64,000 bases of DNA from Sorangium cellulosum So ce56. GTDB taxonomy: Bacteria; Myxococcota_A; Polyangia; Polyangiales; Polyangiaceae. Shown in pieces: positions 42,535 through 51,971 of the stretch (position 1 is the first letter of the stretch; every line of letters begins with the position of its first letter). Under the pieces are notes generated by a model. That model saw only the letters and a list, made by a program, of their open reading frames with translations. It searched no databases and was not told where the DNA came from. A program made the position numbers and the translations under genes. The DNA lies in the NCBI RefSeq assembly GCF_000067165.1, contig NC_010162.1:12326501-12390500 (forward strand), given 5' to 3'.

Positions 42535-44181
42535 ATGCCGGGTACCGAGGGGATGCGGCCATGGGAAGACCGAAGAGCGTTGGCCGCCGCCGTTGCTGTC
42601 GTGGTCTGTGCGTGGGGAGCTAGCAGCATGCTGCTAGCTTGCACTTCGTACCGTGACGATTGCTGGGAAGTGATGGAGTGCGCCCCGGCGCCTGAGCCGA
42701 CTTTCTGTGACGGCGACCCAGCGACGACAATGGCGCTGGACGAGTGCGGGGTGTTCGTCAGCGAGCAGGGCGACGACAACAGCGCCGGAACGAAGGACGC
42801 TCCGGTGAAGACCCTGCAACACGCGATTGGGCTCGCCGCGTATGGGCGAGGCCACGACGAGGAGCCGACCCGGCGCGTGTACGCGTGCGGAGGGGAGTTC
42901 GCGGAGACGATCACGCTGCCCTCGGGAGTCGACCTCTGGGGCGGGCGCCTGTGTGACGGCGGGGATTGGTCGTACGAGGGGTCATTCGGCGGGCCGGAGC
43001 ACCCGACGATCATCGCTCCGCCGGGGGGGATCCCGCTGAGGGTGATCGCAGGCGAAAAAGAGGGCAAGACGTCAACGGTCTTCGGTGCGAGCGTCAAGGC
43101 GGCCGGCGCCTCGGCACCCGACGGCAAGTCGTCGATCGCGGTGATCTTGAGCGCGGGGGCCAGGGCGATCGTGCGGGAAAGCGTGATCGTCGCGGGCGAC
43201 GGCAAGGACGGGGAGCCGGGGAAGGACGCGCCGAGCTTCCGCGCGAATGCCGGCATGGTGGGGAACGACGGCGCGAACGCCTGCACCACGGACTCCCCGA
43301 CGGGCGCGCTGGCAGTCGTGACTGTGTGCGATGATGGCGTCGAGTCCACCGGAGGCTACGGGGGCGACGGTGGGCTCGAGTCGGGGAGCGATGGCGCTCC
43401 GGGGCAGCCGCGGCCCGCGGAGAATCCAGAAGGCAACGGCCTTGGAGGCACTGGCGCGGGGAGCGCGCGTTGCGGTGATGGCGAAAACGGGATGGACGGC
43501 CCTGACGCCGGTCGCGCGGACGGTGCTGTTGGCGCAGGCTACCTCACCGAAAACGGCTGGATGGGAATCCGCGGTGATGATGGAAAGAGGGGCGGCGTCG
43601 GTCAAGGAGGGGGCGGCGGTGGCGGCAGTAAATCGCGGGGAGCTATGGGGGCATGCCCAGCTGGCCGCCCGCAGGCCGGCGCTGGTGGCGGCTCCGGTGG
43701 CAGCGGCGGCTGCGGTGGCCTTGGGGGCAAAGGCGGTGGCTATGGCGGGTCGAGCATCGGCGTCGTTGCCCTTCCGGGAAGCGCGGTGACGCTCGAGGCG
43801 ACTCGGGTGACGACGGGCAACGGTGGCAACGGCGGGGTCGGCGGCACAGGCCAACCGGGCGGAGGGGGCGCCGTCGGCCGCTATGGTGGAACGCCTCCTC
43901 CCGGCGTCAGTGAGATGTGGCCCGCGTGCAAGGGGGGCGCCGGAGGTAACGGCGGCCGTGGGGGCGACGCCGGCGGCGGCCTCGGCGGGTCGTCCTACGG
44001 CGTCGCTGCTCACAGCGCCTACGTGGGCATCGGGCCGGACACCCCTGTACAGCTTGGAAAACCTGGCGAGGGCGGCCTCGCAGGCAATGCAGCACCTGAT
44101 GACGAGGTGGGGAGGGGCCAGAGGGGCGACTCCATGCCTTACCGTCAATTCGACGTGCCCAATCCCGCACCGCCCCGCTGA
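42535..44181 (+). CDS. Gly-rich lipoprotein with parallel-beta (DUF1565-like) region, copy 1
   Basis: A 548-residue exported protein. The signal peptide ends in the lipobox LLAC, with TSYRDDC after it. The start of the mature part, DECGVFVSEQGDDNSAGTKDAPVKTLQHAIGLA, matches DUF1565-type beta-helix surface proteins. VDLWGGRLCDGGDW follows, and then a very Gly-rich region (from about residue 255) of GGxGG repeats with an AT-poor codon pattern. The related downstream gene has the same plan. It may form a surface or matrix protein. ATG 42535 lies 2 bp after the TPR-PEGA gene. Confidence 0.78.
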   Translation: MPGTEGMRPWEDRRALAAAVAVVVCAWGASSMLLACTSYRDDCWEVMECAPAPEPTFCDGDPATTMALDECGVFVSEQGDDNSAGTKDAPVKTLQHAIGLAAYGRGHDEEPTRRVYACGGEFAETITLPSGVDLWGGRLCDGGDWSYEGSFGGPEHPTIIAPPGGIPLRVIAGEKEGKTSTVFGASVKAAGASAPDGKSSIAVILSAGARAIVRESVIVAGDGKDGEPGKDAPSFRANAGMVGNDGANACTTDSPTGALAVVTVCDDGVESTGGYGGDGGLESGSDGAPGQPRPAENPEGNGLGGTGAGSARCGDGENGMDGPDAGRADGAVGAGYLTENGWMGIRGDDGKRGGVGQGGGGGGGSKSRGAMGACPAGRPQAGAGGGSGGSGGCGGLGGKGGGYGGSSIGVVALPGSAVTLEATRVTTGNGGNGGVGGTGQPGGGGAVGRYGGTPPPGVSEMWPACKGGAGGNGGRGGDAGGGLGGSSYGVAAHSAYVGIGPDTPVQLGKPGEGGLAGNAAPDDEVGRGQRGDSMPYRQFDVPNPAPPR

Positions 44182-44219
44182 TTGTGCCCCTCGCTACGAC
44201 ACGACATCGAGGAAGAACG

Positions 44220-45764
44220 ATGCGAACCACAAGAGCGATCCATCTGTCCCCCGCGCTGCTGCTCGCGGTGGCCGGCTGCGGCACCGCGCCGGGCCCCAAC
44301 GAGCCTGGCGGAGCGGCGTGCGACGGCACCTCGCCGTGTCAAGGCGAGCCGCCGCCGGAGTCGGTCTGCCTCGAGCGTCTCGCCGCCGATGTGTGGGAGG
44401 ATGGATGCGGCGTGTTCGTGGGGGGCGTCTGGGGCAGCGGCGACGACGCGAACCCCGGCACGACAAAAGACAAGCCGGTGCGCACGCTGCAGCGCGGCGT
44501 GGAGCTCGCGCGTACCGGCCGAGGGCGCGTCTTCGCGTGCGCCGACGGGTTCTTCGGGCCGCTGACGCTGCCTTCCGGCGTGGATCTCATCGGCGGCTTC
44601 GGTTGCGTGAGCTGGAAGCGCCAGGCCGACACACGCTCCCTGATTCAGATTTCGGACAAGGCGGACATCGTCCTGACCGTCGTGCCGGCGAGCGATGGCG
44701 ACACGGGCGCCGCGGACAGGGTGTCGACGATCGTCGACATGACTTTCACGGCGTGGGGGCCGATCACGATGCTTGTTCGCTCCAACACGGCCGTGGAGCT
44801 CATCCGGAGCGAGCTCCGCACCTCTTACGGATGGGCAGGCCACGATGGCGAGAAATGGGGCGGGCTAAACCATGCACCGCACGGACCGGATGGCGTGTAC
44901 GGCGGCGATGCGTGCTCGGCAGACACCGTCCCCGGCGGCCCGGCGGTGATGAATCCGTGCGATGGCGGAATCCCGAGCGCCGGTGGCAAGGGAGGCGACG
45001 GGCGCGCCGACGGCGCTGGAGATGGGGAGGCCGGCGAGCCCGTACCCGAGCCGGACCCCGGCCACGATGGGCAGGGAGGACTTGGCAACCGGGCAGACGG
45101 TGGTTGCAGCGGCGGCTTCACCGGGAAGAACGGCATGTGGGGTACCGTCGGCGCCGCGGGTCAGGGCATCGGGCGTATCACCGCGACAGGATGGGAGGCC
45201 GGCTGGGCAGGCGACGGCGATAGGGGCATGCCGGGTCAAGGCGGCGGCGGGGGTGGTGGCCGTCGAGGCGGCCTCGCCGTGTGCGGCGTGGCCTCGAAGG
45301 GAGGCGCCGGCGGCGGCTCCGGAGGCGCCGGTGGCTGCGGTGGGCGAGGCGGTCGAGGGGGTGAGAACGGCCATCCGACGATCGGGATCGTCGCGCTCCA
45401 CGCCAACCTGACGGTACGCGACACCGTGATCGAGACGCTCGCCGGGGGACCGGGTGGCGACGGCGGGCCACCCGAGCAAGGGGGCAAAGGCGGTCGAGGC
45501 GAACTGGGCGGCGCCGTGGGAGACGGCACCTGGTCCTGCAAGGGTGGCGACGGCGGCCTAGGGGGCGATGGCGGCTACGGCGGCCCCGGGCGCGGCGGCG
45601 ACTCGATCGGCATCGCCTACCTCGACGAAGCTCAGCTCACGCTCGAGAGGGTGACCTATACTCTCGGACCGCCGGGAAAGGGCGGCGTGAGCTGGGATTG
45701 GTCTGGCGAAGAGATCACGGGGGAGGACGGCATCCAGGTCGAGACGCTGCGTTTCCCTGAATAG
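44220..45764 (+). CDS. Gly-rich lipoprotein with parallel-beta (DUF1565-like) region, copy 2
   Basis: A 514-residue paralogue of the preceding protein. The lipobox is LAVAGC. The shared segment DGCGVFVGGVWGSGDDANPGTTKDKPVRTLQRGVELA is followed by FGPLTLPSGVDLIGGF and a Gly-rich tail (GGxGG units, GGDGGLGGDGGYGGPG). Conserved cysteines early in the mature part suggest disulphides. It has a good ribosome site (GAGGAAG before ATG 44220) and follows copy 1 by 38 bp. It probably arose by tandem duplication. Confidence 0.78.
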   Translation: MRTTRAIHLSPALLLAVAGCGTAPGPNEPGGAACDGTSPCQGEPPPESVCLERLAADVWEDGCGVFVGGVWGSGDDANPGTTKDKPVRTLQRGVELARTGRGRVFACADGFFGPLTLPSGVDLIGGFGCVSWKRQADTRSLIQISDKADIVLTVVPASDGDTGAADRVSTIVDMTFTAWGPITMLVRSNTAVELIRSELRTSYGWAGHDGEKWGGLNHAPHGPDGVYGGDACSADTVPGGPAVMNPCDGGIPSAGGKGGDGRADGAGDGEAGEPVPEPDPGHDGQGGLGNRADGGCSGGFTGKNGMWGTVGAAGQGIGRITATGWEAGWAGDGDRGMPGQGGGGGGGRRGGLAVCGVASKGGAGGGSGGAGGCGGRGGRGGENGHPTIGIVALHANLTVRDTVIETLAGGPGGDGGPPEQGGKGGRGELGGAVGDGTWSCKGGDGGLGGDGGYGGPGRGGDSIGIAYLDEAQLTLERVTYTLGPPGKGGVSWDWSGEEITGEDGIQVETLRFPE

Positions 45765-46164
45765 GATCACGACACCTCAGGCGAACCCTGGTGTGACAGG
45801 GCGCCGACGGTGGCACGCTCGGAGCTCCACGAGGGCGCCCGCGGACCTGCTGGTGGCGACGTGGACAGCCGCGCAGCGCCCCAGGAGCACGACGCCGAGA
45901 CCTCGCTCGCGGAACTTGCCGGCGAGGGGCACGAGCTCAGCGGCGTCCGCCTCGACCCCGCGGCCGGTCCGCAGGCCGTGGCGCCGCGCACCCCCAAGCA
46001 CACCTCTCCTGTTCGGCGACTGTCCGCGCATTGAGGACGGACAACCTGGCGCTCGGGGCGCGATCCACGGCCGAGCAATGTCCTAGCGCTCTGGTGAGGA
46101 CGCTTGCTTCTGAAGAATGTGCGGGCGAGCGTGCGCGGGCGAGAAATTTCGCGGGGTGGAGGCA
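45765..46164. other. Intergenic, no supported gene
   Basis: Lies between the Gly-rich lipoprotein operon and the lipoprotein/toxin operon. A minus-strand frame at 45777-46031 is open but shows no domain. The ribosome site GGAGG at 46157 belongs to the next gene. No terminator-like hairpin was found. Confidence 0.45.
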
Positions 46165-47631
46165 ATGAGCATGATCGAGAGATCCAGATCGGCGCGACGG
46201 AGGGCGATCCTTGCGGCGGCCATCGGCGCGCTGATGTTCGGCGCCACGGGGGCAGGTTGTTTGTGGAAGTTCGGGGACGACACGTTCGGGAGCTTCTGCG
46301 CGGCGGCGGTGGGCGGCGAGGAGCACTGCGTGGGCGAGAATCAGGGGCCGGGCGCCGCGTGGGCCCAGGCCGAGAAGGACGGCGCTCTGCCCATTGAGGT
46401 GTGGGCCACCTGGCCGAACAACAAGACGCCGGAGGAGATCGTCGCGAGCGAAACCTCGCTCGGCGTCTGGTTCGGCCACATCGACGAGGCGATCGCGTAC
46501 GTGCGCGACGACGCGAGGAACGCCGAGTCCCTGCGGGCGACGCTCGCGGGCAAGCTCGCGCGGCTGCTCGACGAGGCGAGGGACCGCCAGAGGGTGCTGC
46601 TCGCGGAGGCGCCGGTCGACGCGGCCGGCAACTTCACGGCGGCGATGCTCGATAAGGCCAGCGCGGAGAGAGAGCCGCTCGCCGCCACGCTCGCGGCCGA
46701 CAGGCAGGCTATGGCGGCCGTGCAGGTGATCTTCGACCAGGCCCGGGACGAGGCCGCCCCGCTGCGATCGAAATACGCGGGCGTCGCGGCGCGCTTCGCC
46801 GCGTACCGCGCGACCGAGGCGGCGGAGACGGCGGCGTATGCGGCGCTCTCGGCGCAGGCGTCGCGGTCGGACATCGACGGCATCGACGGCGTGGAGCAGG
46901 CGGTGCTCGCGGCGGCGCGCGAGGCGAGCCGCTCGCCCGGCGAGCTCACCGCGGAGATCCTGAGCTGGTCGGCGACGCTCCAGGTCTTCGCGGCCTCCTT
47001 CGATGAGGCGATGGCGCCGCACAGGGAGCTGCTCGCCACGCACGGCGCGGTGCTGCCGGACATGACGTCGGGCGCGCTGCGCTCGCTGAACGCGATGCTG
47101 GGTTACGTGAAGGGTCGTGTCGCCCGGAGCGACGCGACCGCGTCGGCGCTGCTCGGCGGCATCGCGCTGCGCCGGCAGGCGCTCCGCGTGCTGCAGATGG
47201 ACGAGGGGGCGCGCGAGGCCGTCGCAGGGGCGCGGACGCGCAAGGCGTCGGACGCCTTCGAGCAGCGTGCGCGCGCGCAGGTCGCGGCGCTCTCGGCGGC
47301 GCCGCCGGTGAGCGAGAAGCTCGGGCTGCCGCTCTTGGCCGAGCGGTGCGGCGAGCTCCTGGCGCTGGCGCAGCTGCGACCGCTCTGCGAGGGGGCGGGG
47401 TCGTCCTGGCGCGAGGCCGGTTGCACAGCGCTTCGGGGGCGGTTCGACGCCGCGGCGGCCGAGCTCAGCACAGGGGTGCCGCAGAAGATCGCGGCGGGCC
47501 TCGCAGCGCTGCGGGAGAAGGGGATGGGCGCGGCGGAGCTCGACGCGGCTCAGGCGAGGCTCGACGCGGGCGACGTGAAGGGCGCCGCGATCGCGTATGA
47601 CGCCGCCGTGCGCGGCGCGGAGGGGACATGA
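46165..47631 (+). CDS. Alpha-helical lipoprotein coupled to a putative toxin gene
   Basis: A 488-residue exported protein. The signal peptide leads to a lipobox GATGAGC, so the mature N-terminal Cys would be lipidated. The rest is predicted largely alpha-helical and Ala/Arg/Glu-rich (for example LAGKLARLLDEARDRQRVLLAEA and AAYRATEAAETAAYAALSA), with a few cysteines near the ends, and resembles no family I know. It has a strong ribosome site (GTGGAGG) before ATG 46165. Its stop overlaps the start of the next gene by 4 bp (ATGA), so it is translationally coupled to the toxin-like protein and probably helps export, display or hold it. Confidence 0.75.
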   Translation: MSMIERSRSARRRAILAAAIGALMFGATGAGCLWKFGDDTFGSFCAAAVGGEEHCVGENQGPGAAWAQAEKDGALPIEVWATWPNNKTPEEIVASETSLGVWFGHIDEAIAYVRDDARNAESLRATLAGKLARLLDEARDRQRVLLAEAPVDAAGNFTAAMLDKASAEREPLAATLAADRQAMAAVQVIFDQARDEAAPLRSKYAGVAARFAAYRATEAAETAAYAALSAQASRSDIDGIDGVEQAVLAAAREASRSPGELTAEILSWSATLQVFAASFDEAMAPHRELLATHGAVLPDMTSGALRSLNAMLGYVKGRVARSDATASALLGGIALRRQALRVLQMDEGAREAVAGARTRKASDAFEQRARAQVAALSAAPPVSEKLGLPLLAERCGELLALAQLRPLCEGAGSSWREAGCTALRGRFDAAAAELSTGVPQKIAAGLAALREKGMGAAELDAAQARLDAGDVKGAAIAYDAAVRGAEGT

Positions 47632-49832
47632 GAGGCGCCAAGGACGTTGCGCTGCGCGGCCGGAGCGCCGCGGTGTTCCCGAGGCTCGTCGCGCTGGTCA
47701 CGGCGCTGGCGGTGCTGGCGCCGTCGTTCGCGTGGGCCGGTACCCCGTACAGGCTGGACTGGGAGCGCACGGAGCTCAGCTCCTCGTGCGAAGGGGCGTT
47801 CCTCGTCGGACACAACTTCTTCAGCGTAAACGATACGCCGCTGACCACGTACGAGGTCCCCGGCGCGCTGCTGGAGCTCCCCGACGGAACGCAGACGAAC
47901 AGGGCGGAGACGGAGTTCGACTCGGTGCTGCTCCAGATGGGAGCGAACGCCTTCCACTTCCATGTGAAGAACTCTGCCGGCGATGACTGGTGCACCGAGT
48001 CGCACGAGGTGGTGCACCTCGTCTCGGAGCCGCTCGGGCTGAACAAGCCGCTCTTCAACGTGCGGCGCAGCGGGACGGCGTTCCACGGCGACACGACCCT
48101 CGACCTGAGCCTCGCGGAGATCAACCCGGCGCTGGCGCGCGACATCGAGATCCTGCTGGCCGAGATCGCCAAGGAGCGCGCGGCGCTCGTGGCGAACGCA
48201 CGGGCGGTCGGCCTGTTCGCGGAGAAGATGGACCTGCTCCAGCAGCTCGACACCGAGCTCAAGGACCTTGTCAGCCGGCCGCTGGACGAGATCTCGCGGA
48301 CCGACCTCGAGGCGATCCTGGACCGGTACAAGGACGCGGTCGCGCCGGAGACGCGCGCGGCGATGGAGCAGCTCGTCGACGACCTGAAGCAGAGCGTCAG
48401 CGATCTCGAGGACGAGCTCGCGCGGCTGATGGACGAGTTCGGCGCGCAGGCCGACGAGGTGGCCGACCTGGCGACGGAAGACGCGCGCGCCGAAGGGTGG
48501 GATCCGGACGACCCGCAAGCGTACGCGCTCGGGGAGAGCGAGGTGCCGTGGGTCGAGGTGCCGGACGTCGCGGAGGTGGACGGGGCGTTCGACGAAGGGA
48601 GGGATCCCTACGCGGCGTACGCGGATGCGGTGCTCGCGGTGCTGGAGGCGGACGTGAGCGGCCGGGTGGTGGTCTTCCGGGCGGACTTCGTGGCGAACGT
48701 GCGGGCGTGGAGGTCCAACAGCGCGGCGCTGGAGATCGCGCTGCGCGACCGGATGGGCGTGTCGCTCGCGGAGACCAACGCGTTCCTGAAGGCGCAGAAC
48801 CGGATCACCGGGTTCGTGCGGCAGTTCATGGATGCGTCGGACTGGTTCGAGGACTCGCCGATCCCGCCGGATCTGCGGGCGCAGGTGGACACGGTGCTGA
48901 AGCCACGGTTCGATGCGCTCGCGGACCAGATGAAGGACAACCTCAACCTGTGGACGGGGGGCGGGCTCGACCTGGAGCAGACGCAGCTCTACCAGACGAT
49001 CAGCGCGTTCGCGGGGGCGATGTCGACGGTCGCCGAGGGCTTCGAGGCGTACGCGGAGGTGATGCAGACGCTGGTGCACGCGACGACGCGCATCGGGGTG
49101 GGGTTCGTGCCCGTGGTCGGGCCGACGCTCGACCTGTGCGAGGCGGTAACGGGCAAGGAGTGGTGTGTGCCGTCGGGGCGAGAGCTCAGCGATGAGGAGC
49201 GGATCTTCTCGGGGCTGGGCTTCGGGCTCGGGGCGGTCGGGCACATCTGGCACGGCGTTGCTGCCGCCGGCGCGCTACCGCCGCGTGGGATCCGGATCGC
49301 TGGAGAGATCTCAAAGGTAGATAAGGTCGTTGTCAAGGGGTTCGAGGTATGGAGGCTCCGCGGGTTCAAGACGCTGAAAGGGCACGTCACGGAAGCCGCA
49401 TTCAACACCTTCGAGAAGGCGGCGATCAGCCACATGACCCACGAAGGGCGGGCGCTCCTCGGCGTCGGCGACGGCGGCGTGCGTAAGATGCTCGACCTTC
49501 CAGACGAGTCGCTCCCCGGCATGTCCGGTGGGAAGGCTCCTGACTTCGTGACGGTGTCCCGCGGGCAGAAGCTGATCGTGAGCGAAGTGAAAGGGGGCAA
49601 CCCGGTTGAGCTAGACGATGTGTTCAAGCAGTTGTCGAACGGGATGGAGGGGCTACGGAACAAGGGGGTCGCGGTGGATGTCGAGCAGGTCGAGCTCATC
49701 ATTACGCGCGGTGCGAAATTCAAGCCGAAAGATACCTATGCCGTCAAGGATGGGTACCTCTTCAACACGAAGACGCGCAAGAAGGTGACCCTGAAAGGAT
49801 TCAATCACCCCATCAAGGTGACCCAGCTATGA
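47628..49832 (+). CDS. Exported polymorphic-toxin-like protein with C-terminal PD-(D/E)XK domain
   Basis: A 734-residue protein. A Sec signal peptide ends at AFAWA (cleavage near residue 37). Residues 40-170 are beta-rich with cysteines, and about 170-285 are coiled-coil helices (IEILLAEIAKERAALV, LEDELARLMDEFG). A hydrophobic Gly-rich segment at about 488-545 (GVGFVPVVGPTLDLCEAVTG) resembles pretoxin (PT-TG type) regions. The C-terminal 130 residues look like a nuclease: P638-D639 in KAPDFVTVS and E653-x-K655 in LIVSEVKGG form a PD-(x)n-ExK signature, followed by DVFKQLSNGMEGLRN. Its stop overlaps the next gene by 4 bp, and two paralogous cytoplasmic proteins follow, as toxins are followed by immunity proteins. 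The nuclease activity is inferred. Confidence 0.78.
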   Translation: MRGAKDVALRGRSAAVFPRLVALVTALAVLAPSFAWAGTPYRLDWERTELSSSCEGAFLVGHNFFSVNDTPLTTYEVPGALLELPDGTQTNRAETEFDSVLLQMGANAFHFHVKNSAGDDWCTESHEVVHLVSEPLGLNKPLFNVRRSGTAFHGDTTLDLSLAEINPALARDIEILLAEIAKERAALVANARAVGLFAEKMDLLQQLDTELKDLVSRPLDEISRTDLEAILDRYKDAVAPETRAAMEQLVDDLKQSVSDLEDELARLMDEFGAQADEVADLATEDARAEGWDPDDPQAYALGESEVPWVEVPDVAEVDGAFDEGRDPYAAYADAVLAVLEADVSGRVVVFRADFVANVRAWRSNSAALEIALRDRMGVSLAETNAFLKAQNRITGFVRQFMDASDWFEDSPIPPDLRAQVDTVLKPRFDALADQMKDNLNLWTGGGLDLEQTQLYQTISAFAGAMSTVAEGFEAYAEVMQTLVHATTRIGVGFVPVVGPTLDLCEAVTGKEWCVPSGRELSDEERIFSGLGFGLGAVGHIWHGVAAAGALPPRGIRIAGEISKVDKVVVKGFEVWRLRGFKTLKGHVTEAAFNTFEKAAISHMTHEGRALLGVGDGGVRKMLDLPDESLPGMSGGKAPDFVTVSRGQKLIVSEVKGGNPVELDDVFKQLSNGMEGLRNKGVAVDVEQVELIITRGAKFKPKDTYAVKDGYLFNTKTRKKVTLKGFNHPIKVTQL

Positions 49833-50896
49833 GCGAATCAGGACCGTCGTTCTTCGCCTGGTGTGACGCGGCAGAGACGCTCGACGCGTTCCTGGCGGCG
49901 CTGCCGGCGCTCATGCATCCAGGGACTCGTATCAGCATGATGACGGACGATGGTCTATTCTACACGACCTCCATGGACGAGGCGGTTGCGATGATCCGCG
50001 CCGAGTTTGCCGCAGGTCCTTCCGCTGGAGCAGGCCTCGACGTCATGCTGACCGGCTCCAAACGTATCTTCGGCTGCAGCTGCCACTGTTACACCGAAGA
50101 GGCCGGCCGCGACATTTCGGCCGGCCTCATCCACATGACCACGTGCGACCAGCGTAGGTTTCTCTGCTCTTACCTCGAGCTCGCCTGGGGCAGGGGCCCG
50201 CGCTCGATCGAGGCCGAGGCCGCGGTCGCGTGGCACCTGCTCCGGGACGACCTCGAGGAGCTCCTGCTCCGCCTCTGCGCGCCGGACGCGAGCGGCCGCG
50301 TCCGCACCGGCGCGTGCACGAACGGGGGAGACTGGATCGCACCCGTCCGCATGTGCGCGACGTACAACGCGGACGCGCGGGACATCGCGCGCGATCTCGC
50401 CCTGTCGTGGCTACAGCGCCACGACAAGGAGATGGTATCGCGCAACGCGGGCCTGTCCCTGGAAGCGCTCCGCGTGCGGGTGGAAGCCGCGCCGGCTGGG
50501 GCGCGCGTCCCGCTCAAGGGCGGCAGCGAGCGCGCGCACGCGCTCTCCCGCGAGACCGTCCTCAAGGCGCTGGCAACGCCGCCCGCCACCCTGCTGGAGG
50601 CGCTCGAGGCCGCGGCGGCGCCCGACGACGCGTGGCGCGCCGCCGAGCCGCGCGCGAGAGAGATCCTGGCGCTGACGAGCCAGATCGCGGAAACGGGCGA
50701 AGGCCCGCCCACGTGGCCGGTGCACACGGACACGCGTGCCCACGTCCGCTTCCTCCGAAAGCACGCGCCTTTTCACGTGCGCCGCCTCGCGGGCGGCGGT
50801 GTGCTCCTGGCGACCCACCCGTTCCGCTCGCTCTGGCCGCTCTGGGTCGACGCGCTCTTCTCGCTCGGCCTGATCCCTGACCCAGCAACCGCATGA
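49829..50896 (+). CDS. Putative immunity protein, copy 1
   Basis: A 355-residue protein with no signal peptide or membrane helix. ATG 49829 overlaps the toxin stop by 4 bp (ATGA). It opens with FFAWCDAAETLDAFLAALPAL and has a strongly conserved central block (SIEAEAAVAWHLLRDDLEEL, LLRLCAPDASGRV, MCATYNADARDIARDLALSW) and a C-terminal FHVRRLAGGGVLLATHPFRS-LWPLWVDALFSLGLIP. It shares all of these with the next gene. I do not recognise the family. The coupling to a putative nuclease toxin and the cytoplasmic location, where a nuclease must be neutralised, support an immunity role, which remains an inference. Confidence 0.72.
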   Translation: MSESGPSFFAWCDAAETLDAFLAALPALMHPGTRISMMTDDGLFYTTSMDEAVAMIRAEFAAGPSAGAGLDVMLTGSKRIFGCSCHCYTEEAGRDISAGLIHMTTCDQRRFLCSYLELAWGRGPRSIEAEAAVAWHLLRDDLEELLLRLCAPDASGRVRTGACTNGGDWIAPVRMCATYNADARDIARDLALSWLQRHDKEMVSRNAGLSLEALRVRVEAAPAGARVPLKGGSERAHALSRETVLKALATPPATLLEALEAAAAPDDAWRAAEPRAREILALTSQIAETGEGPPTWPVHTDTRAHVRFLRKHAPFHVRRLAGGGVLLATHPFRSLWPLWVDALFSLGLIPDPATA

Positions 50897-50909
50897 GGGT
50901 GATCCAAGG

Positions 50910-51971
50910 ATGAAACCAGGGCCGTATTTCTTCGCCTGGTGTGACGAGGCAGAGCGGGGCGACGCGTTCGCGGCGGCGTTGCCGGCTCTCGTTGCACGAG
51001 GGAGTTATATCAGCGTGAGGATGGGCTCCGACGTGGATCGCTCGGTGAACTTCGTGGACGAGGCGGTCGCGATGATCCGCGCCCACTTCGGACGCACCGA
51101 CGCCGAGACCTACTTCGCCATGGAGCTCGACGACCGACGCACGTTCTATGGCCACTATCGCTGCTTCACGGGCAAGAGCGAACGTCTCAAGCCACGGGGC
51201 CCCATCCACATGGTCCCAGCCAGCGCGGCGGACATTCTCCCGCTGGAATTGTACCCCGCCCTGGGCAGCGGCCCGCGCTCCGTGGAGGCGGAAGCCGAGC
51301 TCGCGTGGCACATCGTGCTGGATGATCTTGAAGACCTGCTGCTCCGCCTCTGCGCGCCGGACGCGAGCAGGCGCGTCTCGACCGGCGGCTGCACGAGCGC
51401 GTGGACGTGGCTCGCGCCGGTCTCGATGTGCGCGACGTACCACGCGAACGCCGGCGACATCGCGCGCGATCTCGCCCTGTCGTGGGTCAGCCTCCACGAC
51501 GGCGAAAGCGTCTCGCGGATCGCGGGCCTACCGGCGGAGGAGCTCCGCGCGCGGGTGGAAGCCGCGCCGGCCGGGGCGCGCGTGGTTCCGACGGACAAGA
51601 GCGGGCGCTCGATCCCGCTCTCCCGCGAGACCGTCCTCAAGGCGCTGGCCATGCCGTGCTCCGCCCTGATCGAGGCACTCATCGCCGCGGCGGACGTGCC
51701 CGACGAGGCGTGGCGCGCCGCGGAGCCGCGCGCCGAGGAGATCCACAACCTGACGGTGCAGGCCCGGGCGCGTGGTGAGGGGTTCACCCGCGGCGGCGGG
51801 TCCCTCACCTGGGTGGAATTGACGGGCGAGCACGTCTACTTCCTGGTGGATCACGCCCGGTTCCACGTCCGGCGCCTCCCGAACGGTGGCATCTTGCTGG
51901 CGACCCACCCCTACCGCACGCTCTGGCCGCTCTGGTCGGATGCCCTCTTCGCGCTCGGCCTGATGCCCTAA
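50910..51971 (+). CDS. Putative immunity protein, copy 2 (paralogue)
   Basis: A 353-residue paralogue of the preceding protein, 13 bp downstream. It shares the opening FFAWCDEAERGDAFAAALPAL, the core SVEAEAELAWHIVLDDLEDLLLRLCAPDAS (read in two pieces) and the ending FHVRRLPNGGILLATHPYRT-LWPLWSDALFALGLMP. Divergence is greatest at residues about 40-110, where a specificity surface might lie. Tandem divergent immunity genes after one toxin usually mean protection against variants of the toxin made by relatives. No signal peptide or membrane helix is present. ATG 50910 follows the weak ribosome site AAGGATG. Confidence 0.72.
   Translation: MKPGPYFFAWCDEAERGDAFAAALPALVARGSYISVRMGSDVDRSVNFVDEAVAMIRAHFGRTDAETYFAMELDDRRTFYGHYRCFTGKSERLKPRGPIHMVPASAADILPLELYPALGSGPRSVEAEAELAWHIVLDDLEDLLLRLCAPDASRRVSTGGCTSAWTWLAPVSMCATYHANAGDIARDLALSWVSLHDGESVSRIAGLPAEELRARVEAAPAGARVVPTDKSGRSIPLSRETVLKALAMPCSALIEALIAAADVPDEAWRAAEPRAEEIHNLTVQARARGEGFTRGGGSLTWVELTGEHVYFLVDHARFHVRRLPNGGILLATHPYRTLWPLWSDALFALGLMP

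Noticed and set aside
45777..46031. Minus-strand frame between the lipoprotein operons
   Set aside because: Open but without start context, domain or conserved-looking sequence.
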